Assembly (NCBI GenBank): GCA_963793415.1
Contig: CAWCAC010000002.1
Coordinates: 1,054,001-1,118,000 of the forward strand
Length of the DNA: 64,000 nucleotides
Source of the DNA: CAXMST01 sp963793415
Lineage (GTDB): Bacteria; Actinomycetota; Thermoleophilia; Solirubrobacterales; 70-9
Direction of reading: 5' to 3'
In this document: positions 1 through 8,411 of the stretch, in pieces
How positions within the stretch are numbered: position 1 is the first letter of the stretch
Layout of the letters: every line of letters starts with the position of its first letter
Position numbers and translations under genes: made by a program
Notes under the pieces: model-generated
What the model was told of the DNA's origin: nothing
Seen by the model: only the letters and a program-made list of their open reading frames with translations
The model's database searches: none

Positions 1-171
1 GCGGAAGCCGAGCGCGGCGCCCGCGCCGGCCGGTCGCGAGAGCCCGTCGGCGAGGGCCGGCAGAGTCCCGGCGCCGCCGAGCGCCAGCGCGGCTCCGACG
101 CCGACCCCCTGCTGCAGCAGCCGCCGACGGGTGACGCCGTCGCTTGGCGGAGTGTTCCCCCGACTCTCCAT
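1..171 (-). CDS. Tat-exported protein, N-terminal fragment (gene leaves window)
   Basis: Only the first 57 codons are inside the window; the gene continues past the left edge. It starts at an ATG and soon reads TRRRLLQQGVGVGAAL, a charged arginine run followed by an Ala/Gly/Leu-rich stretch and a small-residue region, which is the layout of a twin-arginine (Tat) export signal. The mature domain is not visible, so no function can be assigned. Many actinobacterial Tat substrates are cofactor-binding oxidoreductases or phosphatases, but nothing here separates these. Confidence 0.6.
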   Translation of the reverse strand, partial: MESRGNTPPSDGVTRRRLLQQGVGVGAALALGGAGTLPALADGLSRPAGAGAALGFR

Positions 172-238
172 GCGCGAAGCCTACTTCCGGCGCCGTCGGG
201 ATGCCGGATGGCCGTCGCCGGACGGCTAGGATCGCGCC

Positions 239-322
239 ATGCCTCGAATCTGGGCCGTCGCGATGGCCATCCTCGTCGTCTGCTTGATCGCCTCGATCGT
301 GATCGGTGCCACCAAGCTCTGA
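239..322 (+). CDS. possible 27-residue single-span membrane peptide
   Basis: An ATG-started frame of 27 codons encodes MPRIWAVAMAILVVCL followed by a short hydrophobic run and a basic C-terminus (ATKL). It would be a one-helix membrane peptide. It sits between two genes that point away from or end near it, and a weak purine stretch (ctagga) lies about 8 bases upstream. Composition alone could produce such a frame in GC-rich DNA, so it is a candidate only. Confidence 0.3.
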   Translation: MPRIWAVAMAILVVCLIASIVIGATKL

Positions 323-358
323 GCCGGCCCCGTTCGGAGTGCCGTCCGATTACCGGCG

Positions 359-1846
359 TCAGCCCTTGAGCTCGGGGCAGGCGGTGCGGCGGTCCAGTGC
401 GGCGCCGAGGTCGAGCAACCCGACCCCGTACAGCGGCGCCGCCGCCGGGTCGAACGGCGGTCGCGCGGCGCAGTCGAGCCAGGTCTCGATCTCATCGGGC
501 TTCGGCTTGCGGCCCAGCTTGCGCCGCAGGATCCTGCTCGAGATCACGAGCGCCCCCGCTGCGCTCACGTGCGGGGCGGCCATCGAGGTGCCCTCGTAGT
601 GCGGGTAGCCGAAGTCGTTGAAGCCGGTCGCGTTGCTGCTGCTCGAGGTGAGCGTCAGCTGGACGATCCCCGGCCCGCGTCCGTGCGCCTCGCACTGGCT
701 GCCGGCCCCGGGCGCGTCTACGCCGCCGCCGGGAGCGGTGATGTCGACGTCTTCGCCGCGGCTGGAAAAGCGCGAGATGCAGCCGCGAATCGTGCTCGAG
801 GCGACCGCGTAGGCCTTGCGTCCGGGCATCTGAGCGTGGGGTAGGGCGGCGTTGCCGGCCGCTCCGACGACGAAGATGCCGGCCTTGCGCGCCCTGTGCA
901 GGGCCTCGCAGACCACCCGCAGGCTTTCGCAGCTGTCGAAGGCAGGCGCGAACTCGATGCTCAGGTTGATCACTTTGGCGTCGTGCTTCACGGCGAAGTC
1001 GATCCCCCTGGCGACGTCGGCGGCGCTGCCCGCCCCGCCCCCGTCGAGCACCCGGATCGGCATGATCCGGAGCCGGTCCCCGAGCCCGGTCACGTAGCGG
1101 CCGTTGTCGGTCCCCTCGGCGACCGTCGAAGCGACGTGGGTGCCGTGCCCGTTGCGGTCGAGCGGGATCGAGTCGTCGCTGACGAAGTCCCAGCCATCGA
1201 CGAAGGTTCGGGCGCCGAGGTCGGGGCTGCGGCTGTAGGCGCGGCCCTTGTCGCGGTAGGCGACGCCGGTGTCGACGACGGCGACGATCGGCCCGCGCTT
1301 GCCCTTCGCGCGGCGGCCGTCGGGGTGCCCGGACTTGCGCAGCAGCTTCCACGCCCGCGGAGCATCGATCCCGCATGGGCGGGCCTCGGTGCAGGGCTTC
1401 GATTCGGCCGGCGGCGGCAGGAAGTTCCACTGGTCCTTCTGCCAGCCGCCCTTGCGCCCGCTCTTGCCGGGGTCGTCCGGCACCCAGCCCCCGGCGACCG
1501 TTGCGACCGGGTTCGGGTCGGCCCAGCGGACCGCGGCGTCGTCCTGTAGCTCGGCCAGCGTCGAACGGACGGTCTCGCCGGCCGGCACCGGCACCACCTC
1601 AGGCGCCTTGGGCGCGTCCTCGAAGGCGACGACCACCTCGCCCGCGACGACCTGCCGGCCCTGGCCGAGGCGCTCGAGCCGCTCGCCGGCGGGCGCGCTG
1701 CCGGCGTCGCCGGCGATCGTCCCCGGCGTGTCCGCGCCGCTTGCGGCGGCGGCCGGAAGTGCACCGGCGCCGATCGCGGCGAAGGCCGCGAGCGCGGCGG
1801 CCAGCCTGTGGCGGGAGCGAGTCTGGTTCCGGGGGAAATGCCTCAT
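359..1846 (-). CDS. secreted subtilisin-family (S8) serine protease
   Basis: A 495-residue exported endopeptidase. Residues 1-36 form a Sec signal peptide. Residues of about 65-115 look like a short I9-type propeptide (EVVVAFEDAP). The catalytic triad is clear: Asp192 in VVDTGV, His234 in NGHGTHVAS and Ser421 in GTSMAAPHV, with oxyanion Asn332 in GAAGN. The frame stays open upstream to 2191, but that stretch is antisense to tadA, and ATG 1846 directly precedes the signal peptide, so that start is chosen. It is transcribed away from tadA with a 71-base gap. Substrate unknown; likely extracellular protein turnover or processing. Confidence 0.9.
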   Translation of the reverse strand: MRHFPRNQTRSRHRLAAALAAFAAIGAGALPAAAASGADTPGTIAGDAGSAPAGERLERLGQGRQVVAGEVVVAFEDAPKAPEVVPVPAGETVRSTLAELQDDAAVRWADPNPVATVAGGWVPDDPGKSGRKGGWQKDQWNFLPPPAESKPCTEARPCGIDAPRAWKLLRKSGHPDGRRAKGKRGPIVAVVDTGVAYRDKGRAYSRSPDLGARTFVDGWDFVSDDSIPLDRNGHGTHVASTVAEGTDNGRYVTGLGDRLRIMPIRVLDGGGAGSAADVARGIDFAVKHDAKVINLSIEFAPAFDSCESLRVVCEALHRARKAGIFVVGAAGNAALPHAQMPGRKAYAVASSTIRGCISRFSSRGEDVDITAPGGGVDAPGAGSQCEAHGRGPGIVQLTLTSSSSNATGFNDFGYPHYEGTSMAAPHVSAAGALVISSRILRRKLGRKPKPDEIETWLDCAARPPFDPAAAPLYGVGLLDLGAALDRRTACPELKG

Positions 1847-1917
1847 CAGGGTTCTCAACACGTGCGGTGCCAAGGAGTTGCCGCCCCGATCACGCCGCGC
1901 CCCTCGATACTTGCGGA

Positions 1918-2394
1918 ATGGATCGTCCCACCTCCGGGCCCAGCGAGGCGCAGGACCATGAGCTGATGGGGGTTGCGCTCGAGGAGGCCGCGGCCGCGGC
2001 CGCGGCCGGCGACGTCCCGATCGGGGCCGCGGTCGCCCGCGACGGCGAGCTTCTCGCGCGGGCGGGTAACGAGCGCGAGCGCGCCCTCGACCCGACTGCC
2101 CACGCTGAGGTGCTGGCGATCCGCAGGGCCGCCGAGGCCCTCGGGGGCTGGCGTCTGCCCGGCACGACCCTGTACGTGACGCTCGAACCATGCGCGATGT
2201 GCGCGGGGGCGATCGTGCTCGCGCGGATCCCGCGGGTCGTCTTCGCGACGCCCGATCCGAAGGCCGGAGCCTGTGGCTCGGTCCTCGACGTGGTCGCCGA
2301 TCCGCACCTGAACCACAGGCCGCAGGTCGAGTCCGGTCTGCGCGCCGACGAGGCGGCGGCGCAGCTGCGGGACTTCTTCAGAGCGCGCCGCTGA
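1918..2394 (+). CDS. tadA: tRNA-specific adenosine deaminase TadA
   Basis: A 158-residue cytidine/deoxycytidylate deaminase-fold enzyme. It carries the HAE zinc/proton-shuttle motif (PTAHAEVLAI) and the PCAMCAGA zinc-ligand motif, followed by the C-terminal helix DFFRARR typical of bacterial TadA. The family converts A34 to inosine in tRNA-Arg(ACG) in the cytoplasm. The first 16 residues are extra relative to the usual start; an internal ATG at codon 17 (MGVALEEA) would give the canonical length and may be the real start. The identity is firm; the exact start is not. Confidence 0.9.
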   Translation: MDRPTSGPSEAQDHELMGVALEEAAAAAAAGDVPIGAAVARDGELLARAGNERERALDPTAHAEVLAIRRAAEALGGWRLPGTTLYVTLEPCAMCAGAIVLARIPRVVFATPDPKAGACGSVLDVVADPHLNHRPQVESGLRADEAAAQLRDFFRARR

Positions 2395-2425
2395 GGCGCG
2401 TTCACAGCCGCCCTCCGCGTCTCGT

Positions 2426-3250
2426 TCAACGCGCGCCGAGCGCCAACGGCGTGCCGTCCGCCCGTGCGGCCCGGAGCATCAGTGTCACCGTCGTCCCCTT
2501 GCCGAGCATGCTCGAGATCCGAACCTCGCCGCCGGCGGCGCGGGCCGCCCGGAACACGGTCGGAAGACCGAGACCGCTGCCGTGCCCGGCCTTGGTCGAG
2601 AAGTAGGGCTCGGCGACGCGCCGCAGGACCTCGGGACTGATCCCCGCGCCGCTGTCGGAGACGTCGATGCGCACGTACCACCCGGGCGCGAGCGAGGGGT
2701 CCGAGGCGCCGACGGTCGCGATCTCGGCGCGGATCCGCAGTTCGCCGCCGGCCGGCATCGCATCGCGCGCGTTGGCGGCGAGGTTGAGCAGGGCTTTCTC
2801 GAGGTCGTCCGGATCGCAGAGCGCGCGGGGGAGACCCGGTCCCGTCTCGAGCGCGATCGAGACCTCGCGCCCGGCGGTTCGCTTCAGCAAAGGACTGATC
2901 GACGCGACCGTCGCACCGACGTCGACCGGCGCGATCGCCGGGACGGTGTTGCTGCGAGCGCGGTCGATCAGCTCGCGGGTCAGCACGGCCCCGCGGGACG
3001 CGGCCGCGAGGATCTCTTCGACCCCCTGCCGCTGGCGCTGATCGAGCCCCGTTCCGGCCAGCTCACTCGCACAGGAGAGAATCACCGAGAGGATGTTGTT
3101 GAAGTCGTGAGCGACTTCGGCCGCCGGGATAGGCGTCGCGGGGGAGGGCTCGGCGCCGCCGGCGGCGATCGCGTTGCGCCCGCCGCCGAGCGGCCGGAAG
3201 CCCTGCGGGTCGGTTGTGCCCTGTCTCGGGCTGTCGAGCGAAGTCCTCAT
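2426..3250 (-). CDS. sensor-less histidine kinase
   Basis: A 274-residue protein with a HisKA-type dimerisation helix carrying His48 in VAHDFNNILSVI. An HATPase_c domain follows: N-box NLAANARDAMP around 157-166, G1 box DSGAGI (199-204) and G2 box GHGSGLGLP (222-230). The HDFNN variant of the H-box is known from hybrid and PAS-linked kinases. There is no PAS, GAF, HAMP or membrane segment; the roughly 40 residues before the H-box are low-complexity. No response regulator is adjacent. It is probably a soluble orphan kinase that depends on a partner for its input. Confidence 0.85.
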   Translation of the reverse strand: MRTSLDSPRQGTTDPQGFRPLGGGRNAIAAGGAEPSPATPIPAAEVAHDFNNILSVILSCASELAGTGLDQRQRQGVEEILAAASRGAVLTRELIDRARSNTVPAIAPVDVGATVASISPLLKRTAGREVSIALETGPGLPRALCDPDDLEKALLNLAANARDAMPAGGELRIRAEIATVGASDPSLAPGWYVRIDVSDSGAGISPEVLRRVAEPYFSTKAGHGSGLGLPTVFRAARAAGGEVRISSMLGKGTTVTLMLRAARADGTPLALGAR

Positions 3251-3349
3251 TTGACACCGGGCAGGGCAAAACGACCCTGCCGTTCTCCTTGTTCGACTCC
3301 GCGACGGTGCTCCCTGCCTGCGCAGACCCGCCGATCGGGGCGAAGTCAG

Positions 3350-3438
3350 CGGAGAGGGTGGGATTCGAACCCACGAGGCAGATCACTCCGCCCACACGCT
3401 TTCCAAGCGTGCGCCTTAAGCCACTCGGCCACCTCTCC
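3350..3438 (-). tRNA. tRNA-Ser (anticodon GGA)
   Basis: An 89-nt class II tRNA. The acceptor arms GGAGAGG/CCTCTCC pair fully, the discriminator is G (as in tRNA-Ser), and the anticodon loop is TTGGAAA, giving GGA for UCC/UCU. A long variable arm and a T-arm with GGTTCGAATCC are present. CCA is not encoded. It is distinct from the tRNA-Ser(CGA) at 6.2 kb and shows no repeat copies nearby. Confidence 0.95.
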
Positions 3439-3508
3439 GTGGCCCGCGGCAGGTTAGATCAACCGCCGCGAACGGGGTCGGGCTGAACGACCGCGGGGCA
3501 CGGCCCGA

Positions 3509-4870
3509 TCAGGCGCCCGCGAGCAGCTTCGCTGACTCGGAGAAGACCTCGGTGTGGCGGTCGACGTCTGCCTCGCTGGTCGCCGGCGAGCAGAGCGCCA
3601 TGCTGTGGAAGGGGGTGATCAGGACCCCCCGGTTGAGTGCGTAGAGGTGCATGTACTCCTCGATCCCGGCATCCCCGACCGCCGCCGCCTCGCCGCCGTT
3701 GCGAGGTGGATCGGGCGAGAACCGGTATTCGGCGCGGGCACCGAGGCCGACCACGTGCCAGGGCAGGCCGGCGGCCTCGATCCCTTCGGCGACCCCGAGC
3801 CGCAGCTGCTCGCCGAGCGCGAGCATGCGCTCGAACGCCTCTTCGGTCAGCACGCTCTCGAGCGTCGCCCGCATCGCCGCCGCGGTCAGCGCGTTGCCCG
3901 CAAGCGTGCCACCGACGCCACCGGTGTCCTCGATGTCCGCGGTCGGGTCGTCGAGCACCCGGGCGGCGGTCGCGGCGTCCATTCCGAAGGCGCCGGCCGG
4001 GACGCCGCCGGCGATTGCCTTGCCGATCGTCAGCATGTCGGGCTCGAGACCCCAGGCGCCGGTGCAGCCCGCCGGCCCGGCGCTGAGCGTGTGCGTCTCG
4101 TCGATGATCAGCAGCGTCCCCGCCTCGCGGGTCGCCTCACGCAGCGCTGCGTGGAAGCCGGGGTCCGGAAGCACGATCCCGATGTTGGTCAGCGCCGGCT
4201 CGGCGAGCACGCAGGCAACGTCGCCGTGCGCGAGCTCGCGCTTCAGCGCCTCGACATCGTTGAACTCGACCACGCGCGTGGTCTCGGCGGGATCGACCGG
4301 CGGGCCGACGTTGCCCTCTCGCGCGACGACCTCGCCGCCGGGGCCGATCGTCGCGTAGATCTCGTCGACGGTGCCGTGGTAGCAGTAGTTGAAGACGAGG
4401 ATCTTCGAGCGGCCGGTGAGCCCGCGCGCGATCCGGATCGCGAAGCGGTTTGCATCGGTCGCCGACAGCGTCAGCTGCCAGCGGTCGAGGCCGAAGCGGC
4501 GGCTCAACTCCTCGCCGCAGGCGATCGAGTCCTCGGAGGGGAGCATCGTCGTCGTCCCGCTCGCGACCCGCGCGGCGACTGCGTCGGTCGTCGCCTGTGG
4601 GGCGTGGCCGGTCATCGCGCCGGTGTCGCCGAGGCAGAGATCGACGAGCTCGTTGCCGTCGACATCGGTGATCCGCGCGCCCTCGGCCTGCTCGAAGAAG
4701 AGCGGGTGGCCGCCCGCCCAGCTCATCATCCAGCTCATCGGCACTCCCCCGAGCAGCGAGCGCTGGGCGCGCTCGTAGAGCTCGCGCGAGCGCGGGTGGC
4801 GCTCGGCGAAGATTGCCTGCTCGGCGCGGGTCAGCTCCGCCAGGCGCTCGCGATCGACCTCGGCGCTCAT
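3509..4870 (-). CDS. class III PLP aminotransferase (glutamate-1-semialdehyde aminomutase-like)
   Basis: A 453-residue fold-type I PLP enzyme. Lys284 in MLTIGKAIAGG is the expected Schiff-base lysine, and Asp257 in LLIIDETHTL binds the pyridine nitrogen. The overall pattern resembles HemL/aspartate-aminotransferase-family members, but the phosphate-binding NSGTEA region of true GSA aminomutase reads SATDAN here. A different amino donor or acceptor is therefore likely, and hemL is not claimed. ATG 4870 overlaps the stop of the upstream membrane-protein gene (ATGA), which implies translational coupling. Confidence 0.8.
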   Translation of the reverse strand: MSAEVDRERLAELTRAEQAIFAERHPRSRELYERAQRSLLGGVPMSWMMSWAGGHPLFFEQAEGARITDVDGNELVDLCLGDTGAMTGHAPQATTDAVAARVASGTTTMLPSEDSIACGEELSRRFGLDRWQLTLSATDANRFAIRIARGLTGRSKILVFNYCYHGTVDEIYATIGPGGEVVAREGNVGPPVDPAETTRVVEFNDVEALKRELAHGDVACVLAEPALTNIGIVLPDPGFHAALREATREAGTLLIIDETHTLSAGPAGCTGAWGLEPDMLTIGKAIAGGVPAGAFGMDAATAARVLDDPTADIEDTGGVGGTLAGNALTAAAMRATLESVLTEEAFERMLALGEQLRLGVAEGIEAAGLPWHVVGLGARAEYRFSPDPPRNGGEAAAVGDAGIEEYMHLYALNRGVLITPFHSMALCSPATSEADVDRHTEVFSESAKLLAGA

Positions 4871-5220
4871 GCCGTCACCGCCGCTCCGGGGCTCCGGTCG
4901 CTGCCGCGCGAGGCCGCCTGGAAGCCGCACCAAAGCGCGAACAGGATCACCGCGAACAGTGCCCCGAGCCAGTGGATGCCGATCACGACCGCGACCACGC
5001 TCGGAAGACCGGCCAGGACCGCGCCCAGCAGCGTCGATGCGGCCGGCAGGCCGAGGATGCGCGCGGTCCCGAGCGCGCAGAGGACCCAGGCGAGCGGGCC
5101 GCTGACCCAGCCCCAGTCCTCGAAGAACGAGTGCGGCAGCGCCAGCGCCAGGAGGATCGAGACGGCGGCGACGAGCCCGGCCTGAACGAGGCCGGAGCGC
5201 AGTGCGATCGAGCGGTCCAT
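4867..5220 (-). CDS. small integral membrane protein, function unknown
   Basis: A 117-residue protein with about four hydrophobic helices (roughly 10-30, 38-57, 60-82 and 84-103) and a short polar tail. Its stop codon overlaps the start of the class III aminotransferase by four bases, so the two are almost certainly one transcript. No family was recognised with confidence. A role in exporting or sensing the aminotransferase product is possible but rests only on the coupling. Confidence 0.7.
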   Translation of the reverse strand: MDRSIALRSGLVQAGLVAAVSILLALALPHSFFEDWGWVSGPLAWVLCALGTARILGLPAASTLLGAVLAGLPSVVAVVIGIHWLGALFAVILFALWCGFQAASRGSDRSPGAAVTA

Positions 5221-5293
5221 GAACCTGAGTATCCCGGTTCGAGCTCTCCGTTAGCCTCGCGGCAAGCCGAACCCACGGGAACGAAGGAGCGGG

Positions 5294-5758
5294 ATGAGCG
5301 ATCGAATCTGGAACGTCTACCTGGCCGGGGAGATCCACAGCGACTGGCGCGAGCGGATCGCCGAGGGTGTCGAGAGCGCCGGGCTGCCGGTCGAGTTGAC
5401 GGCGCCGGTCACCGACCACGGCGCCAGCGACGACTGCGGCGTCGAGATCCTCGGGCCCGAACAGGACAAGTTCTGGCACGACCACAAGGGCGCCGGCCTC
5501 AACGCAGTCCGCACCCAGACACTGCTACGCGAGGCGGACGTCGTCGTCGTCCGCTTCGGCGAGAAGTACAAGCAGTGGAACGCCGCCTTCGACGCCGGCC
5601 AGGCGGCGGCGCTGGGTACGCCGCTGATCACCCTGCACCCGCCGGAGCACGACCACGCGCTGAAGGAGGTCGATCGCGCGGCGCTGGCGACCTGCCGCGA
5701 GCCCGAGCAGGTAGTCGCGATCCTTCGCTACGCGATCGAGGGCGGGCTCGGGGCATAG
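5294..5758 (+). CDS. ytoQ: YtoQ family protein
   Basis: A 154-residue cytoplasmic protein matching the YtoQ family from its first residues (VYLAGEIHSDWRERI) through the conserved DCGVEILG, RTQTLLREADVVVVRFGEKYKQWNAA (positions of about 75-100, split here only in description) and FDAGQAAALG stretches. The fold resembles nucleoside 2-deoxyribosyltransferase-like proteins, but no biochemical role is established for the family. A purine-rich ribosome site (gaaggag) lies just before the ATG. It is divergent from the aminotransferase pair, with a gap of about 70 bases holding both promoters. Confidence 0.85.
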   Translation: MSDRIWNVYLAGEIHSDWRERIAEGVESAGLPVELTAPVTDHGASDDCGVEILGPEQDKFWHDHKGAGLNAVRTQTLLREADVVVVRFGEKYKQWNAAFDAGQAAALGTPLITLHPPEHDHALKEVDRAALATCREPEQVVAILRYAIEGGLGA

Positions 5759-5784
5759 CCGTGCCCGGGGCATAGGATCGTCCG

Positions 5785-6153
5785 GTGAGCGATCCCGCGA
5801 TCGAGCCGGACCCGGCCGAGGATGCGTCCCGCCGCACCCGGCTCGCCGCCGAGCGCACCCTGCTCGCCTGGTGGCGAACCGGCCTGACGGCGCTCGCAGT
5901 CGGTGTCGGCGTCGGCCGGATCGTGCCCGAGCTCAGCGACGCTCGGGAGCACTGGCCGTACGTGGCGCTCGGCGTCCTCTTTGCGGTCTACGGGCTGGTC
6001 ATGATCGGCCTCGGCAGCCGCCGCTCGGTCGCCGTCGACAGGGCGATCGCCCGCGGCGGCTACGCGGAGCTCGGTGGCGGCGCCGTCAGCCTGCTGGCGG
6101 CCGCCGGGGTCGGCCTCGGCATCGCCACGGTGCTCGTGATTCTGTTCGGGTGA
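5785..6153 (+). CDS. DUF202 (YidH-like) membrane protein
   Basis: A 122-residue protein. The N-terminal signature RTRLAAERTLLAWWRTGLTAL is typical of the DUF202/YidH family. Three membrane helices lie near 30-50, 55-75 and 97-121. It starts with GTG, 26 bases after ytoQ, so the two may be co-transcribed. The biological role of the family is not established. Confidence 0.8.
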   Translation: MSDPAIEPDPAEDASRRTRLAAERTLLAWWRTGLTALAVGVGVGRIVPELSDAREHWPYVALGVLFAVYGLVMIGLGSRRSVAVDRAIARGGYAELGGGAVSLLAAAGVGLGIATVLVILFG

Positions 6154-6218
6154 GCCGCGCCGGCCATCGCGCACCCCGCGCGCGCTAGCCTTCCCGGCCG
6201 CGCTCCCAGAGCGCCCCA

Positions 6219-6308
6219 GGAGGGGTGGCAGAGCGGTTGAATGCGGCAGTCTCGAAAACTGTTGTACGTCTTTTCGGCGTACCGAGGGTTCGAATCCCTC
6301 CCCCTCCG
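6219..6308 (+). tRNA. tRNA-Ser (anticodon CGA), anchor of the repeat array
   Basis: An intact 90-nt class II tRNA. The acceptor arms GGAGGGG/CCCCTCC pair, the discriminator is G, the anticodon loop is CTCGAAA (reads UCG), and a long variable arm and normal T-arm are present. CCA is not encoded. From the anticodon loop to the 3' end (6250-6310, including two bases past the gene) the sequence recurs at 8238, 10127, 12247 and 14036. This is the only complete copy, so it is the functional gene and the presumed attachment site of the array. Confidence 0.96.
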
Positions 6309-6657
6309 TAGAGTCGCCACAGCCCGCGCACAGCCGCGCTCTGTGGCCATCTCGCGGCGGTCGCGGGCATCTACGGCCGTGGGGCCGCCAACGAGCCAAA
6401 GAATGTGATCGGCCCCGTGTCGCCCACGCTCCCGATCGCACGACGATCGCATCTCGCGCCAGACGACTTCCAATCGAGGCCACTCAGAGTTAGATGTGTG
6501 CGGCGATGCCACCTCGCCTCAAGCCCGAAGGAATCGTCGTCCGCCACTCAACCCGCTACGCGAGCCGAGCGGACCCCGGGTCCGTAGCCGACTTGCTGAG
6601 GAAGTTGAACTACGTTCTCCAGCTGCCGGGTATCTTTTCCGTGATGAGGTCTCAACT
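6309..6657. other. non-coding leader of cassette 1
   Basis: About 350 bases between the intact tRNA and the TTG start of the dehalogenase-like gene. An open frame reaches back to 6496, but its first 54 codons are Arg/Pro-rich without a recognisable domain and precede a clean signal peptide. I read this stretch as leader and promoter DNA. No further repeat, hairpin or small gene stands out. Confidence 0.5.
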
Positions 6658-8151
6658 TTGAGGCGGAGCAAACTCAGACGCGGGCTGCTGCTGGCGGCCC
6701 TAGTTTCTGTGGCTCTGCCGGGAGCAACGTCGGCGGAACCTCGGACCGATGCCGTTTCCGATCCTCGAGACGGTACGTACTGCGACGCCAAGCCCAAGGT
6801 GAGGACGACTGCGGACCGCGTCGAGTTCGTGCGGACGCCGGACTCGTGCTTCGGCGGTCTCCCCGGCTGGCCCTACAAGAGCCGGCACGTCGTGATCGAC
6901 GGACTGCGCCAGGCGTACGTCGACGAGGGACGCGCCGACGGCGATGTCGTGCTCCTGTTGCACGGGCAGCCGTCCTGGTCGTACCTGTACCGCAAGATGA
7001 TCCCCGTGCTCGTCGACGCCGGCTATCGCGTCATTGCCATGGACCACCTCGGCATGGGCCGCTCGGACAAGCCAATCAACATCGAGTCCTACAGCTACCT
7101 CGGTCATTTCGACCGCCTCGAGCGCTTCATCGACAAGCTCCGTCTCACCGGCATCAACCTGTTTGTCCAGGACTGGGGCAGCCTCATCGGCCTGCGGTTC
7201 GCGGGGCTTCACCCTGGCCGCTTCAACACCATTGCCGTTGGGAATGGTGCCTTGCCGGTGATCCCCGCCGGCATCCAGCCCTTCCCGCCGGTCGAGAACC
7301 CAGAGGAGCTCACCGATCTGCCTGCCCCCTACGCCGCGATCCCGCCACAGCAGCCCCCGCTCTACGACGGATGCACCCCGATCGTGGCTGCCCCCAGCGG
7401 CTACTTTGCCGACTGGATGGCCTACGCGATGACCGCCAGGTCCTTCCGAGCCTCCGAAACCGTCGAGGCGATGACCTGGTTTGACATCCCCGCGGGCCAG
7501 CAGGCCGCCTACGACGCGCCCTTCCCCAGCCGGATCTACATGGCCGGAGCGCGGGTGTTCCCCTCGTTGGCCAACGAGCTCCCCGGCACCAACGCCCAGG
7601 CCTGGGCCGGACTCACCGCATTCGACAAGCCTTTTCTGACCATTTGGGCGAGCAACGACCCGGGCCAGATCGGCTCCTGCCAGGCTCAGCAGGTCTTCAT
7701 CGACGACGTCCCCGGCGCCGCCGGCCAGCCGCATACCCGTCTCCCCGAGGCCAGCCACTTCCTCCAAGACGACCAGGGAGAACAGATCGCGCGGCGCCTG
7801 CTCCGGTGGTATGTCGGCGGCACCGGCACCGCAACCGCGAATAGGACCCAGAGGCAGAAGGGCAAGAGGATCGTCGTCGAGGTCAAGGTCAAAGCGACGG
7901 AGAACCTCGAGGCCAAGGGGGCCGGGGAGGTCAGGATCAACTCGACCTACAGGCTGAGACCGGTCACCAAGACCATCGCCGAGGGCGCCAGGAAGACCCT
8001 GAAGCTGAAGCCGGAGAAGTCGAAGGACGCCAAGAGTATCCTCAAGGCGCTGAAGCGGGGCAAGACGGCGACCGCGAAGCTCGAGATTGAGCTCACCGGC
8101 GAAGCGGGCAACAAGAGGACCACGAAGCTCAAGGTGAAACTGAAGCGATAG
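6658..8151 (+). CDS. secreted haloalkane dehalogenase-like hydrolase with C-terminal accessory domain (cassette 1)
   Basis: A 497-residue exported protein. After a signal peptide (RRGLLLAALVSVALPG) comes an alpha/beta-hydrolase domain close in pattern to HLD-I haloalkane dehalogenases: HGQPSWSYLYRKMIPV from residue 102, nucleophile Asp172 in VQDWGS with the halide-binding Trp next to it, acid candidate Asp334 in WASNDP, and His367 in EASHFLQDDQGEQ. The family cleaves carbon-halogen bonds by hydrolysis and is normally cytoplasmic. The last ~100 residues are Lys-rich and beta-prone, like tails on other secreted proteins here. The TTG start is chosen because it directly precedes the signal peptide. 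Actual dehalogenation is inferred. Confidence 0.8.
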   Translation: MRRSKLRRGLLLAALVSVALPGATSAEPRTDAVSDPRDGTYCDAKPKVRTTADRVEFVRTPDSCFGGLPGWPYKSRHVVIDGLRQAYVDEGRADGDVVLLLHGQPSWSYLYRKMIPVLVDAGYRVIAMDHLGMGRSDKPINIESYSYLGHFDRLERFIDKLRLTGINLFVQDWGSLIGLRFAGLHPGRFNTIAVGNGALPVIPAGIQPFPPVENPEELTDLPAPYAAIPPQQPPLYDGCTPIVAAPSGYFADWMAYAMTARSFRASETVEAMTWFDIPAGQQAAYDAPFPSRIYMAGARVFPSLANELPGTNAQAWAGLTAFDKPFLTIWASNDPGQIGSCQAQQVFIDDVPGAAGQPHTRLPEASHFLQDDQGEQIARRLLRWYVGGTGTATANRTQRQKGKRIVVEVKVKATENLEAKGAGEVRINSTYRLRPVTKTIAEGARKTLKLKPEKSKDAKSILKALKRGKTATAKLEIELTGEAGNKRTTKLKVKLKR

Positions 8152-8237
8152 CGGCCACGTTCACACCGCCGTTCCCACGGGCGCCCCAACGGCTCCGGCT
8201 CCGCTTGTTCAAGCTGTTTGTCTCTCGCGTCTGATCA

Positions 8238-8298
8238 TCTCGAAAACTGTTGTACGTCTTTTCGGCGTACCGAGGGTTCGAATCCCTCCCCCTCCGTA
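8238..8298 (+). repeat. tRNA-Ser(CGA) 3' fragment, copy B
   Basis: 61 bases identical to 6250-6310: anticodon loop, 3' half of the anticodon stem, variable arm, T-arm, 3' acceptor strand, discriminator and two following bases. The 5' half of the tRNA is absent, so it cannot fold as a tRNA. Identity starts at the anticodon loop; the bases before it (ctgatca) differ from the tRNA. The palindrome CTTGTTCAAG at 8204-8213 starts 34 bases before the repeat. Confidence 0.95.
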
Positions 8299-8328
8299 CC
8301 GGCGGCGTGGATAGCGTCCGACCCACGA

Positions 8329-8361
8329 AGGACGACTGCGGAGAGACGAAATAGTCGTCCT
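8329..8361. promoter_or_regulatory. 9-bp inverted repeat upstream of cassette 2 gene
   Basis: AGGACGACT (8329-8337) and AGTCGTCCT (8353-8361) form perfect 9-bp arms around a 15-base spacer, 50 bases before the ATG of the cassette 2 gene. The position suits an operator or a 5'-UTR hairpin. No regulator is encoded nearby. Confidence 0.4.
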
Positions 8362-8411
8362 GATAGCGTGCCGCACCAGCCCGAGTAATCCTGGGGGATG
8401 CGGAGGAAGAG

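Noticed and set aside
3509..4870. hemL (glutamate-1-semialdehyde aminomutase)
   Set aside because: The cofactor phosphate loop differs and no other haem gene is near; only a class III aminotransferase is claimed.
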